From: Bryoerythrophyllum caledonicum
Lineage: Eukaryota; Streptophyta; Bryopsida; Pottiales; Pottiaceae
DNA: 64,000 nt
Assembly: GCA_963971425.1 (NCBI GenBank)
Contig: OZ020516.1
Coordinates: forward strand, 19,599,332 to 19,663,331
Direction of reading: 5' to 3'
Program-made: the position numbers and the translations under genes
Notes under the pieces: generated by a model
Told to the model about the DNA's origin: nothing
The model's database searches: none
Seen by the model: only the letters and a program-made list of their open reading frames with translations
Shown: positions 19,673 to 32,220 of the stretch, one piece after another
How the letters are laid out: each line of letters opens with the position of its first letter
How positions within the stretch are numbered: position 1 is the stretch's first letter

Positions 19673-19829
19673 TACTTCACAAAATGGTCATAGCCGACTA
19701 TAGTAGAAACCTTACCGGATAATAAACGACCATTGTATTGAAATTTTAAAAAAATTGTATTGATTAAAAAATAAAATATATTTGGCAATGTTTTGGAACT
19801 TCTTTCATAACATGAATTTTTTGAGTTAA

Positions 19830-20305
19830 GCACTAAAAGATTGAATTGTAAATTATGAGTTGTAAACTTGGAGTGAAAAAGTTGTGAAGTTGGAGTTGTG
19901 ATCTTGGAGGTTGGCATACAAAGTTGGACTTGCAAAATTGCATATTTGAGTTGTGGAGATTGAAATTACGAGTTTTGAGGTGAGATTACAAGTTTTGAGA
20001 TTGTAATTGCAAATTGAGTTTGTGGGTGTGTGAATTTGAGATTGTAATTGCAAATTGAGTTTGTGGGTATGTGAAATTGAGATTATAATTGCAAGTTGAA
20101 TTTGTGGGTATGTGAAATTGAGATTATAATTGCAAGTTGAATTTGTGGGTATGTGAAATTGAGATTGTAATTGCAAGTTGAATTTGTGGGTATGTGAAAT
20201 TGAGATTGTAATTGCAAGTTGAATTTGTGGGTGTGTGAAATTGAGATTGTAATTGCAAGTTGAGTTTGTGGGTATGTGAAATTTGCATTTGTGTGTTGCA
20301 ATTTG
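19830..20305 (+). repeat. 41-bp minisatellite
   Basis: Units starting TTTGTGGGTATGTGAAATTG begin at 20019, 20060, 20101, 20142, 20183, 20224 and 20265, an exact 41-bp period. Degenerate fragments of the same words extend left to about 19830. Because 41 is not a multiple of 3, the open minus-strand frames with repeated SISHTHK are shadows of the repeat. Confidence 0.9.
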
Positions 20306-22490
20306 TGCTTATCCAAAATAGATTTGAAACTCTTGATTACAAATTTGACGTTCATAACATTTTTGAAATTCCATGTTAAAATGAAAAAAATCTAAAACCT
20401 AATTAAATTTTAGGGGACCGTGCAATACTATGCGGTGGAGCATGTTAAAATGCCTAAAAAGAAGCCCTAAACCTTCAAAAATGACCTTGGAATGTCTAGG
20501 ACAGCACATGCGTAGGTAGTGTAGGATGAGAATAGAAGCATTGCATGAATATTTTATTCAAGTTGGAGTTCTCCGGAGGCCATGTTTCTTGTCCGAGGCT
20601 TTTTGCTCGCCCAAGAAACTTAACCTCCGGAGAACCTCCCCTCCAAAAAGTGTTGCCACATTGGCAGCCATGTCATTTTTTCATCCATGCACAAAGTTCT
20701 CCACCGGAGGACTCTTGGCCGTGGTGCAAACCCCCATCAGAGAAGAGCGTCACTCTTGGCCAATCAAATTTCAGAATTCCCCTAGGATTCATGACCAGTG
20801 GACTTCTCCACCATAATGTAAATTGGCCCTCAATCCGACTCTCTGCTTGCCGTCTTGGTTAGTCACCCTGTTTCATACCTTATTCCGGTTTGAATTTTTC
20901 ATCTGACAGATTCCGGCACGGAGCTATCCGATATGCACAAATAGTATCCTTTAATACATAGCGATATATATTACTACAATGGTCCACCCACCTATGGTAA
21001 AAGGTCTTTAGACCTTATTGTATGAGTATCTTTGAATTGTACTAAGGAAAATAACATATTTGTTTTTCATGAGGTACTTAGTAGCAAGCTAAGTTGATTG
21101 TCTAGCCTAGAGAGGGGGAAGGAATTCCATACCACTAAACTAAGTCTTCAAGACATAGGCTCAAATGACAAAACAATCAGTCACTAGTAACACATTGACT
21201 AATTCCAATCTAAACATAAGATTGTCATTTTTGACCTTTGTAGATTAAATAAACAAAAACTTCATACTTGTATCAAAATGATCCCATCAATCCCTAAAGG
21301 ATCAAGGCATTTTAGAGGAAACTCCACTTCTCAATTAAAAACTGCCAAGATGAACTTTTCGAGACCTGTAGGATCTTTTTATGAACATATATGAAATGAT
21401 GTCGTAAAGTTTTTGTAAACTTTGACCATACAGACTAAATGAAAATCGTAGTCAAAGTGAAAAAATTGTCCCCCACACGGACACTTGGTCGTTGAGGGGT
21501 CAAGTTGTGACAAAAGCTTTCCTATTACCAATTCAATTTCTTCCAGGAAGTTTCAAATTATTCATTTGGAGGTTCATGCAGACTTTCCCCCCCTCAAAGC
21601 TGACTTCTGACATCATTCCCAATAACCAAATTCCATCAACACCCACCGTCCATTCAACCCAAGCACACGATGACAAATTGGGCAAAACCCTGCGCACACA
21701 ACACACGACCACCACCAGCCCCTGAAAGTTGAACAAGTACGCCACCAACACATCACCAACACACCACAAATGACCAGACTGGCAGCCATCGTTGCAAAAT
21801 GAATGATAAAAAAACTAGAAAAATAAGGTACTAGTAGTCCAGACGTCCAACAGATTACCTTCCCACAAGCTTCCACCCCTGCACAGTCCACGTCGGCAGC
21901 CCCAACCTGCCACATCATCACCTCCTTGGCAATGCCGAAGATAAAGGTAATCGTTCCATCGCCAAGGCCCCCAATCCCGTGCAGCCAAGCCCATCTCAGG
22001 CCGCCCAGCCCCCAATCCCCAACACCAAACCCAAACCCCTCACGATCATTACATACCCCACCATTTTCACGGTGCACCTTCTCAAATCTACGGGTTTCGT
22101 ACTCACGTGACGGATTTAGGTGTCCTCCGCTGGGCCGATCCCAGTACCGACATATAACCAAAGCCATCTACAATTCTCAAACCCATCACTAAACCCAAAT
22201 CCGCGAATAGAACATTAAACCATCACAAGTGTATCACTCTCCCTGCATACATTTACGAATCTGTTCTCTACAAAATCTGTAACGGTTTTTGGTCTCGTCA
22301 TCTCCCAAGGCGGAATTCGTGAGAAAATGCGAGGATTGCGACCTGTTTCTACGTCAATCCGCCGCCTTTGGGTTGAACTTGGGCCGGTTGGGTTGACGAC
22401 GGGTAAGCAAAGCGACGTCATGCATTTTCTCGCTATGGGTGTTGTGTCTTGGCGCACAATTGAGACGACGAATATGCTCACTGTTTGATT
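20306..22490. other. Intergenic region upstream of ISPD, no supported gene
   Basis: Includes a proline-rich plus frame near 21926-22190 and a Gly/Trp-rich minus frame of 184 codons at 21613-22167. Neither shows a family motif and they oppose each other over a GC-rich patch. 22300-22717 becomes GC-richer and is likely the promoter and 5' UTR of ISPD. A short inverted CTCCGGAGG motif occurs at 20570-20640. Confidence 0.4.
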
Positions 22491-22717
22491 CTTTTATAGT
22501 TATGTAGCATTGAGAGCTTTGGAGACGCGCAAAACATTTTGTGGGTACAGGTAATGCTCATATTTCGTGTCAGCTTTTCAGTTTTCTGGGGGTTGGAGGC
22601 TTGTTCATTGACTGCGAGGTCAATTTGTCGGTTGGAGGACTTATAAATTTCAGGAATGTAGGTCTTTGTTTTGCGGTGTCTGAATTGGTTTGCTGTTGCT
22701 GAGGGGTTTAAGCAGAC

Positions 22718-25128
22718 ATGGCGGAGGCTTCGACTCTGTTTGCTGCGTTGCCTGTCGTGCCTGGTGCACTCCGGTCTTCGAAATATTATGGCAGAGTAGC
22801 CGTATCCTCCAGGAAATTTTCTAAGCAGGTCGTGGAGAGTCGCCTCCAAGCTGTGTCAGGTACTGCCTAATTCGTTGACAGGTTGTGGAAGGATATTCAT
22901 TGATTTCAAGCTACGGATTGAGTGAGAGATGGTGCTGTTGTTTGATGCTCAGGTGGCTGTTTGAGAACGCGTCATCGTGCTCGCTCTTTTGAGGTCCATG
23001 CAGTTTTAGCAAGCGATGCCCCGGTGGCACGAGACGATGCGGAAGTGGTATGATGCCAATATGTTAGGGTTGATTAGGCTTTTTCTCTGCAAACAATCGA
23101 GTTATTTGTTGATACCGGTCCTTTCATTTATTATTCTACTATTTTTTTACTCTTTTGGTGGTTTAAAAAAACAAGTTACAAGAAGTTTTAGCCGCCATCG
23201 AAGCGAAGCCCGTTTTGTACCATGAATCTTAGCCGCCCTTTTTCTCTTTGAGCTGAGTACAGAAATTTAGAGCTGATTTCAATGATGTAATATGATGAAA
23301 GAAGTCAGAACTTATGGTATGTTTGCTTCACGTTACAAAGAAGTTCAATGTGTTCAGTAGTTGACTTGGCTCACGGCTTTTCGGATTGCAGGATGGTACC
23401 AGTCAGAGTGTGTCTGTGATATTGCTGGCTGGTGGCAAGGGCACACGCATGGGAGTGAGGCCCTTTCACATCTCCTGCGTTTTCTTTACTGTGTGTATGT
23501 AGGAGTGAGGGGTTTACTACAGGTTAGCTCTTTTAATTGATTCATGGACATTTGCAGGCCAATATGCCGAAGCAATATCTGCCTCTTCTCGGTCAACCAA
23601 TCGCCCTGCACAGGTATTACTCTATGTATTCTCCATTCACGGCGATTTGATTCCTTTGTCCTCCTCTAGAAATGAGCCTTCGTGTCTGTTTTGTTAAGCT
23701 TCTTCAATCTTGGATCTCAGCGTTGCACGTGACTGCACAAGACTTTGAAGGTTTACTTGTGAAGTTTCTTGGACATTGACATAGAATCGGGTCTTCATTC
23801 TTGCAGCTTTCAAACATTTGCTCATATGATGGAGGTTCTGGAAATAGTGGTGGTTTGCGATCCTTCGTACAGGGATATTTTTGAAGGTCTGTTGCTACGG
23901 TTGCCTGGATGTGGATGCCAAATTTGTATGTCTGAATTTCTGCTTATTAGGATTGTTTTCTAGACTGGTGTGATTGCGCTCACCTCCTTGCCAATTTTAT
24001 CGCCCTTGTAGAAGCTGCAAAGGACGTCGCTGTACCGGTGAAGTTTGCCATTCCAGGGAAGGAAAGACAAGATTCTGTTCGAAGTGGCTTAAATGTATGA
24101 ACTCAACCTAGTTCGCAATCTTATGAATGCTTGTATAACGAGACCGTTTTTTTCTTTAGGTCATGGAAGCAGACCAGTAATATAACCTTTTGTGTCTTGA
24201 TGGATTCTGTGCAGGAAGTAGCGAGTGCTGCAAAGCTTGTTTGTGTTCACGACTCAGCTCGGCCCCTCGTACTGGCGAAGGACGTTCGTAAGGTCATTGA
24301 AATTTTTTCGCCATGTCTTTGAAGCCGATGTTTTGTTGAGATTCTTGTGAGTGTTCACAGGCCCATTTTCTGTTCAAATATGTCTCAGGTTCTGAAAGAT
24401 GCTGCAGTTCATGGCGCTGCAGTTTTGGGAGTCCCTGTGAAGGCCACCATTAAAGAGGTCAGTTCATTTCTTCGACTCATCGATTTCTCTCTTTCGGTTT
24501 TCGAGTGTGTTGGATGGTGAATCTGACCACACCAGTGCTGAACAGGCAGCAGGTGACGGCTTTGTAACAAAAACTCTCGACAGAAAATTATTGTGGGAGA
24601 TGCAAACTCCGCAGGTACCTATCTACTTGTGCTCCTGTATGTAGTTTTTATTACTGCTTATATGGTTTCTTGAGCAAGAAAATAACTTGTTGTGCGCTTT
24701 TTTAATGCCAGGTAATCGAACCTGAGCTACTGAGAAGAGGCTTTGAGCTTGTTGAGAGGGAACACCTCGACGTCACAGATGACGTATCCATAGTGGAGCA
24801 TTTGAAGCACCTCGTGTTCATCACTGAAGGCTCCTACACAAATCTCAAGGTGCGTCCTCATCTTCATTTACATTGAATGTAGCTCCTGCACTTGTGGTTC
24901 TACAGTAGGAATGCTCACCTTACGCACGGGTCACATTCGGTCAAAGACAATAATCAAAATCGGGTAGGCTCAAAACTCTTGAACAGAAACAGTGTAGTCC
25001 TTGCACTTGTGGTTTTACGTTTAAAATGCTTGTGTTTGGGTTTGGGACAGGTGACTACTCCGGACGACCTTCTAGTTGCTGAGAGGATACTGCATCAAGG
25101 CCCTGCGCAGGGTGTGGTAGCAGTGTGA
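22718..25128 (+). CDS. ISPD: 2-C-methyl-D-erythritol 4-phosphate cytidylyltransferase (plastid MEP pathway), 11 exons
   Basis: Couples CTP and 2-C-methyl-D-erythritol 4-phosphate to CDP-methylerythritol, third step of plastid isoprenoid synthesis. Exons by GT-AG borders and phase: 22718-22859, 22953-23047, 23392-23454, 23558-23613, 23807-23886, 24012-24094, 24215-24292, 24389-24457, 24546-24614, 24712-24849, 25051-25128. They total 951 nt, 316 residues plus TGA, close to plant enzymes (~300). Residues 1-~75 are Ser/Arg/Ala-rich, like a chloroplast transit peptide. Nucleotide-binding motif AGGKGTRMG at 92-100, then [20 protein letters not shown] mid-protein; signature HDSARP at 185-190; TPQ at 243-245; TDDVSIVE; C-terminal TPDDLLVAE. 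All expected catalytic motifs are present and every splice phase agrees, so the gene looks intact. It is the only complete host gene in the window. Confidence 0.95.
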
Positions 25129-25600
25129 TTTAAAGGAGGAGGAGCAGTATTTGTGAAGGTTGTAGATGGTGGTTCAGGTACTAGTCAGTCCTGTTCAGGG
25201 TCTCAAGCATTGTGAGCTTGTGTACATGGTCATCTCCCAAGTTGTAGAGTAATGATCAACTCCCAAGTCGTAGAGTAGATCACCTCTGTAATGTAGGACG
25301 CTTGCTTGACAAATGGGCTGGCAGGCATCACGAATAATTTACTTGATGGTTATGAAGCAGTACTAGAGAAAATGATGAGTCTGTAAGGTCGGTTGCTCCT
25401 GAGTATAACCATTTTTGTTCCGTGTTCAGATGCTGTTATCAACCAGTCGCATCTATTATAGAGATGAGGATGTGTTTGCACTTCTACACCTCATCTGAAA
25501 TAGTTTTTATTAAACCAACTTCTTTTTACTTTTTGTTATACTGTAGTAGCAATAACACCTTTTTCTACTATCTTCAAGCAGTCAAGGATATTTGGTTATT
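25129..25600 (+). other. 3' flank of ISPD
   Basis: Probable 3' UTR and intergenic DNA; a duplicated phrase (CTCCCAAGT(T/C)GTAGAGTA) occurs near 25225-25275. No gene seen. Confidence 0.4.
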
Positions 25601-26300
25601 TCAGCTACTTTGATACGTTTGGAAGGTGTTGGATTCCACCATCTGTTGAATAAGGTCTTTTGCATCTTCTGAAATATTTGGCCATGGATCACTTTCAAAC
25701 TTTGGAAGTAAGTTGGTTTTTGTTCTAGAAGCTTCAATTGTCCATTCTTGTTCTTCTGAATTTAAACCATTTCCGGTCAGTAGCACGCACTTTATGGCAC
25801 CTAAATTCCATACACCTGCTTCTGGTCAATATTGACGATTTAAAACCTCGGGTGCAATATAATTATGTCGGTCAATACTTCATCTGGTTGGAAAAAGCAA
25901 GACATTTGAAAATGATTTAAGCCTGACATCTCAATCTGCACCGTTTGTCTCGAGTAAGATGTTTTCTGGACGCAAATCTCGATGAACAACGCCTAATGAA
26001 TGACACGCTTCTATTGCAGAAGCAATTGCTTTTATAAATGGTTTCGCTTTTTCTTCTGGGCAACCATGCTCACCAATGATTTCATAGAGCGTTCCTTCTT
26101 CACAATATTCCATCACAATATAACTACTGTAGCTTTATTATCTTCATCATCATATATAATAATAATAATAACATTTGGTTGTCCTACAGGGTGCCTCATA
26201 ATCATAATCTCATTGTGGGCATCCCCATAGCAATAGCCATCCTTCTTGTAGATGCACTTCCAAGCATAATTTATATTTGTTGCACATTCATAACATGTGT
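25601..26300 (-). pseudogene. Ser/Thr protein kinase fragment (CDPK/CaMK-like), intronless
   Basis: Reading the minus strand from about 26300: MRHPVGQPNV (as the EIxIMxHLxGQPN region of CDPKs), DDEDNKAT, a frame break, then MEYCEEGTLYEIIGEHGCPEE, ACHSLGVVHRDLRPENILLE (catalytic loop, usual K replaced by R), and later FESDPWPNISEDAKDLIQQM typical of kinase subdomains X-XI. The activation segment between 25930 and 25790 is frame-broken. The N-lobe glycine loop and any EF-hands are absent. A run of ATA/ATT triplets has expanded near 26150. Lack of introns over ~230 codons suggests a retrocopy or a transposon-captured gene fragment. Confidence 0.7.
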
Positions 26301-27340
26301 AAACAATACTATCTGCTGCATCATTTTTGGAAACCGGGTTTATAAAGCGCGTTGAATTGGTCCCTTCGTTCCCCTAAGAATTCCTTCTCCTACAAGAACT
26401 CAATTTAATATTCAAACTTTTGACCTTCAAACAATAACAATTTCGAAAATAAATGTATAACACATATTAGACTCTTCTTGAATAGTACATTATATGATAC
26501 TACTATGTTGTATATATATATAACAAAATAAAATAATTGAAGTAAAAGTATAAGAACATCCAAAAGTGAAAGGACAAAGCTTGACCACATATATGCATAG
26601 AAATCAATACTAATTATAGCCCTCCCAAATTTCAAAGAGGAAATATAGCCTATCTTTTCATGAGTTATGCATTTAACAACAAGTTTATAAGTGATGTGAC
26701 AACATGCTACATTTCATCCTTGAATATAGCCTCTAGGATGGATATAGAAACAAGCGGTGTTGGGTCATTGGTTGGTTTTACTTTGTCCTACCTTATATAG
26801 ACAAAATTACAAAACTTATAAGCAAATATTCAGCTTTGGTGATGATCTCAAAACGATCATGCTCATATGTGACATGAATTATACGGTAAATGGGAGGTAC
26901 ATACAAAGTGGAAAGGAATATGAGAAAAAAATGAGATATCCACTTTTGAATTGGGTCCATTGGAAGAGGGGGAGGATTGCTCCTGCGAAGGAAGTAGTGC
27001 AAGGCCAAAGCAATGCTCACAAAACGAGACTAAAAGTTGTCGGATAGTCTTGCAGCCAAGAAAAATTGGATTAATATCATGAGGTGTCTCGTGTATTAGA
27101 TAATAAACTCATAATAATAGATACTACATTAGATCTTAGGCCAAAGGCCAAAAAAAGAATACTTCACCAGCCTCACCCTGCCCTTTTATACCTAGATTTG
27201 AACACAACTACAACAAACCTTATGGAACAAACCCCACATTAACTCTAGAGACAAAATACACACTATGAAAACATTGAATAAAAATAAAAATAAAAGTGAA
27301 AGGATTATTTTATAAACACACCAATGTATAGACTTGTCGT
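26301..27340. other. AT-rich spacer between kinase and Helitron fragments
   Basis: No gene motifs recognised. If the Helitron 3' end lies on this side, its CTRR terminus could be here, but I could not fix it. Confidence 0.3.
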
Positions 27341-27363
27341 CCCAAACGGGGCAAGGGTTTTCC

Positions 27364-28205
27364 CTATTGACATTGAACTTGACAAAAAATTGGAGAGTCA
27401 GTGGAGAATGAAATTGAAAAAAATGCAATTACCAAAACACCTCGTTGTAAAAAATATTGCTCATTATTTTTTTTATCTCGATGTGATTTTCCTTCTAAAA
27501 GCAGTAAAAGGTTTTCAAGAGCCGTTGCACGCAATAATGCAACATACAATTGTTTGCACAAGAAAATGCCATTGGTCATGTAAATACCGTATATCATAAG
27601 CGTTTGTCCTTGTGACTTGTTGATGGTCATGGCATATGCGACGTAGATCGAAAACCGCTTGCGGCGTATTGAAAAGGAAGTTCGATACATTCAGTAACCA
27701 TCAAGATCCGTGGTATGAATGCAGTATACATTGCACGATTGCATGTAAGGACTTTGCCTCAATCATTTGGCTCAAGCAACGACGGACGATGGGTACGATG
27801 CCATTGCATGGGCCATTTGATGGATCTAAGTTATGCAGAAGCATCATCAGTGGACAATGGACATAATCTTTTTCAATAATGTCCAACTTCCCTTCTCCAA
27901 GCGCTAGAAGCCAATCCACAAACATCTAATCTATCAAGTTAGCAAGCATTGTAGAGGTTGTTGTGGCATGCATATTTTAACGTAAGACTCATACTTCAAT
28001 ATGGCTCTACATGTAAATGTGCTTGATTGATGCTGCAACAATGTTTGACTACAAGCCCTTCGTAACAACAAACAAAACCTGTATGAAACGGCTGCACATG
28101 ATGAAAGAGATTCCTCAAAAGGGCACATTTTCATTGGTTATATTGCACAGCATATTGTCAACAACTTCAAAAGCAAGCTTGTTGATCATTAGCACCTCAT
28201 CCTAG
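27364..28205 (-). pseudogene. Helitron-type PIF1 helicase fragment
   Basis: On the minus strand from right to left: DEVLMINKLAFEVVDNMLC (Walker B / DEAxM region of PIF1-like helicases), then RFCLLLRRACSQTLL, then LDPSNGPCNGIVPIVRRC (compare the LxNGLCNGTRLIVRRL block), WLLALGEGKLD, and finally the C-terminal block YAMTINKSQGQTL with QLYVALLRATALENL. This last pair is diagnostic for Helitron/PIF1 helicase motifs V-VI. Several frameshifts and reordered frames show decay. The ATPase P-loop and Rep nuclease are not seen. Confidence 0.8.
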
Positions 28206-29100
28206 AAAATAAGCTTTGAAAGCTATATTATTTCCACCAATTTACTTTGTCTGCGGATATTGCACACAGAAATCAGATCTAACGCAATTGGAATTTTAAA
28301 TCTTGAATGAGTGGTCTTTTGTTTGTGTAGTAACAATATTGCGATTCCAAACAAAGCAATTGCTAATGCAATCTGATTTTGCGCACGCATAGACACATGA
28401 TGAAATTCTCCAAATATGTCTTTCCGGTCAAGGTTGTCATTGTGGGCGGACGTTCGGTTTGCCCGTCTCTCCGATTTGCCCATCCGATAGAAGTCTTGCC
28501 CATCTGATACAGCCAATATAGAGTTGGCTTACTAGCAAGGTAAAAAACAAGCGACCAGGCGGCCATGTTGGCACCACATTGCTACCACACAGGACAGATT
28601 TAAGGAAAGAAACAAGCCATGCGGGGACGTCGCCGCCCGTGCTTGGTATGGGCACAAACGTCCCCACCTCGCCCAATTTTCTTATCACCAATATTTGGAT
28701 GGCCATAACTTACTCATAAATAATCCAAATCTACCATAAAAGATATTTTTGGCATCTACAAAAAAATTTGATGTCAAAAACACCTCATATGCTTGATTTG
28801 GACTATTTTTGAGCGAGTTATGGCCATTTGAAAGTTCTGAATGAGGGAAAGACTTGGATGTCCGCGCCCTAACGTCCCCACCTTGAAGGTAGTCCCTTGC
28901 TTAACGCTTGCAAATCTTGGCTTGCGCCTTGCCAAAGCCATTCCTCTCTCCCAAAGATTGGGGGAGCTGTTAATGGGAGTTGGCTATTAATTTTAGGTCC
29001 GACAAGATCTTGACATTCCCCATTAATGACAATGATTTTGTCTTTGCAAATATGTGGGAAGGAACTCTTTTTTATGAGGATGACTTTGGAGGTCGTACTC
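28206..29100. other. Region between Helitron helicase and LINE, no supported gene
   Basis: Short open frames on the minus strand (28223-28706) show no family motif. It may include upstream Helitron DNA. Confidence 0.3.
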
Positions 29101-29104
29101 CCTT

Positions 29105-29445
29105 CTCCTCCCCATCAGATTTAATTATTTGGTTGTCTTCCACTACCACTTCTCTCTTTCCTCTACCTCCATACCTTGATCATTTAATTAAATGTTTCTC
29201 ATTCCCATCCCTTATTCCCAACCCCCCATTAGATTCTATTAATTAGTTGTCTTTCACTACGACTTCCTCCTTCCTTCTTCCTCCACACCATGCTTATTTA
29301 AATAAATGTCTTTCATTCCCATCTCTTACTCCCTCCCCCCTACTGATTTGATTATTTTGTTGTCTTTCACTGCCACTTCCACCTTCCTTTTATCCATACT
29401 ATGATTATTTGATGAAATGTCTTTCATTCCCATTCCTTTATGTAT
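29105..29445 (+). repeat. Three ~113-bp tandem units at the LINE 5' end
   Basis: Units near 29118, 29231 and 29343 each contain TTTGATTATTTxGTTGTCTTxCACT, CTTCCTCC-rich pyrimidines and AAATGTCTTTCATTCCCAT. They sit directly upstream of the endonuclease ORF, the position of the tandem promoter monomers known in some mammalian L1 elements. Confidence 0.65.
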
Positions 29446-31334
29446 CCTAACATGGAATGCCTCATCCCTCAACACTGCCCTCCTATGCATCCAAAACCTC
29501 ACCACATACAACAACACTCCTCCTGCCATAATTGCCATCCAAGACACCAAAGTCATAGCTACAAAGTCTACTAAATTCATGCAACAATTTTTTTCTAAAT
29601 ACAAATTTATTTTTGATAACACCCATGCACTCACACGTTTTATCCAACAACGCCATCCGTACAGTCTAGGTCGTGGTGGCCTTCTCACTCTAATACACAA
29701 ATCATATGCATTTCCAGGTAACATTGTCAAAATTACCACACCAATGCACATATTTCCATATATACAAATCCTAAAAATAAACAATCATCCCCCTTAACTA
29801 TGAATAATACTCCACATTTACATGCCATCTCACCCGGAAGATGTTAGATTCATCACAAACATCAAAAACACCATTATCACCAAATCAACAATCATTTAGA
29901 GTTCAAACCATACATATTTACTATGTGGCGACTATAACAGAGACGTCGCACTAATTGGTAGACAATACGGAAATAAATATTTTACACTAGAAACCATTGA
30001 CCATCATTGGCGTAACTTTACAGATAACCTAAATTTTACATTTATTCCTATGGACACACAATACTCTAGTCAAAGAGGCTATGACTATAAAGACCTAACT
30101 TCTAAGCTTGATAGACGGTTTTTTCATGCAAAACCTCAATCGCGCACAACACACATGCACAACCAAAGCAAGAAATTATTCTCAACTTAGACCACTCACC
30201 AGTCCAATTAAATATTCTACAAAACACATTCATTAGCAGAATATCGACAACACCATACTGCAAAAGCATTCAAATACTAAACTCCATCCAAAAACCAATG
30301 GGCAAGCCTTCATCACAATGTTTTTTGAAGAACACTTTCTACAAACCGACCCCCTTATTAACTATCTAAAAATCAATGACCAACTCTCTCAAAACCAATG
30401 GCTTGAAGCTTGTAACACCCTATGCACAATAAAAATTATAATTCCTCCAACACCCTAAAGAAAACATGTAAAGCCCCATCCATACCTCAACTAACACGCA
30501 GAACATCCAAACAAGGAGGTTGTTTACCACAAAAACTCTCAAAAAAATAGAAACAACACTTCACAACCTACCACATCATTTGGAAAACAATTAGAAATGT
30601 TAAAAATAACCCACAATTGTTTACTCACCCTATTTGCCAAGAAATACAAACCTTACAACATCCCCTGATCTCACCCCCACTATCTCCCTACACATCTTTA
30701 GAAGAATGGTTACATGATATTGCATTAATTGCAAAAGAGGCCAACAAACAAGCCTAAAAAATACCTACCAAACATTCCAAAGAAAATATTAAAAAGCCAT
30801 GATGTCTAAATATAGACAATCATATGAAACGAGCCCAAAGAAAATCAATCAAAGAGTCTTCAAAACAATGAATCTCCACCACTAGACTACATTACTAACC
30901 AATACAACAATATCCTAACTAGCCCCAAAGACATTGCAAATGAGATATACAACCAACAAAAAAAAAATAGGCCTACGCTATCCACATGTAACTATTTACC
31001 TGACCATCCGTCCACACGTACATGTGCGGTAAGACAATATCCATGGCATGAGTTGACAAAATCACGATAGATAAATGTGGTGAACCACAAACCCCATACC
31101 GCATTACATACCTACATTAACCGAGCCACATACGATACATGCGTCAAGAATCTAGGAAATAACAAAGCTCCAGGATTTGACTGCACCCGAGATTCCACAA
31201 ACATCTTTCCTTATTCTTCTCTCTCCGCTCCAAACAAAACAAATCCCTGCTTTATGAAAAACTAGTTTCACAATACTACAATATAAACAGGTGATCCCTC
31301 AATACTTTCCAATCATAGATCAATTGCCCTAGCT
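29417..31334 (+). pseudogene. LINE (non-LTR retrotransposon) 5' half: APE endonuclease and start of RT
   Basis: Start of an APE-type endonuclease: ILTWNASSLN, then AIIAIQDTK and GRGGLLTLIHKSYAFPGN. Much of 29800-31000 is frame-broken. Near 31150 the RT begins with NLGNNKAPGFDCT, and it stops at the SIALA block (31318-31334) where element O is inserted. It continues at 42855. Confidence 0.8.
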
Positions 31335-31338
31335 AAAA

Positions 31339-31443
31339 TGTCGTGTAAAGAAAGATCGATAACCTCAACAAATCGAGAGTCCTAACCAACATCAAATAAA
31401 CAAAAAATATACACTAAAACAAGCATACGTAGTACACCCTCAA
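31339..31443 (-). repeat. B2 repeat of element O
   Basis: 105 bp beginning TGTCGTGTAAAG; the matching copy is 31803-31907 (offset 464). It is homologous to but shorter than the B repeat of Y (shared CGAGAGT and TATACACT-like blocks). Confidence 0.8.
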
Positions 31444-31800
31444 AGAATAACTAATAAATCATAAGAGTAGTCAAGCGTCTCGCACTCCACAAAGGGAAAA
31501 TCAACAAGTCCAAGTAATATACGAGAATGCAGAGCCTTTACTAATGATAAACAATCAATTCTAAGCAAAGGTAATCAATAAACACTCTCTAGCTGACTTA
31601 CAAAGCGTGACTTGACAAAGTCCTCAAGTCAAGGACGTGTGCGGCGGTATACGCACACACACAACCCTAACTGGATAAAAATCATCCACAGATGAATGGG
31701 GTGCGCCGCCATACGTCCCTAAATGCATAGATTAGTAACAAACTAATCTATGTTAAAATACCACGATGCGGAGAGACCTTGGACGCCACGTCTTCTAACA
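31444..31800 (-). repeat. A2 repeat of element O
   Basis: ~357 bp matching 42493-42850. It ends TTCTAACA at 31800; gc at 31801-31802 joins it to TGTCGTG of B1, the same junction as in Y. Confidence 0.8.
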
Positions 31801-31802
31801 GC

Positions 31803-31907
31803 TGTCGTGTAAAGAATGATCAATAACCACAACAGATCGAGAGTCCCAACCAATATCAAATAAACAAAAAACATACACTAGAACAAGTATACGTAGTACA
31901 CCCTCAA
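31803..31907 (-). repeat. B1 repeat of element O
   Basis: 105-bp copy of B2. On the element strand the sequence just before it is purine-rich (AGGGGAGGCAC, 31908-31918), as in Y. Confidence 0.8.
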
Positions 31908-32220
31908 GTGCCTCCCCTAGCGGATAAAGAGACCATCTATCCAGCTAGGACCAAACGACAGTAACAAGACTAAACGCCACGGTGATGTCGTTGCAACAAC
32001 TCAAAGCATCCAGCCAAAGATGTCCCCGTCGCCAAATCAATAAGCATCTGGAGAAGTAACAAAGAGAGCGTAGGCCGAGTGCAATGTGAGCCCGATCTTT
32101 CGCCTTAGACAACTTTGTTGCCAATTCCTTAGTCAATCTTCACGTTGCCTATCCTTGCATAGAAACCAAGAACTCCAACTAGATGACAACGCACCATACA
32201 ATGACAAGTCCACGAGGAAT

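Noticed and set aside
19853..20355. Minus-strand frames with repeated SISHTHKFNLQLQ
   Set aside because: Product of the 41-bp minisatellite; no codon bias or homology, and the period is not a multiple of three.
21613..22167. 184-codon minus-strand frame rich in Gly, Trp and Cys
   Set aside because: No family motif, opposed by a proline-rich plus frame over the same bases, and placed in the upstream flank of ISPD.
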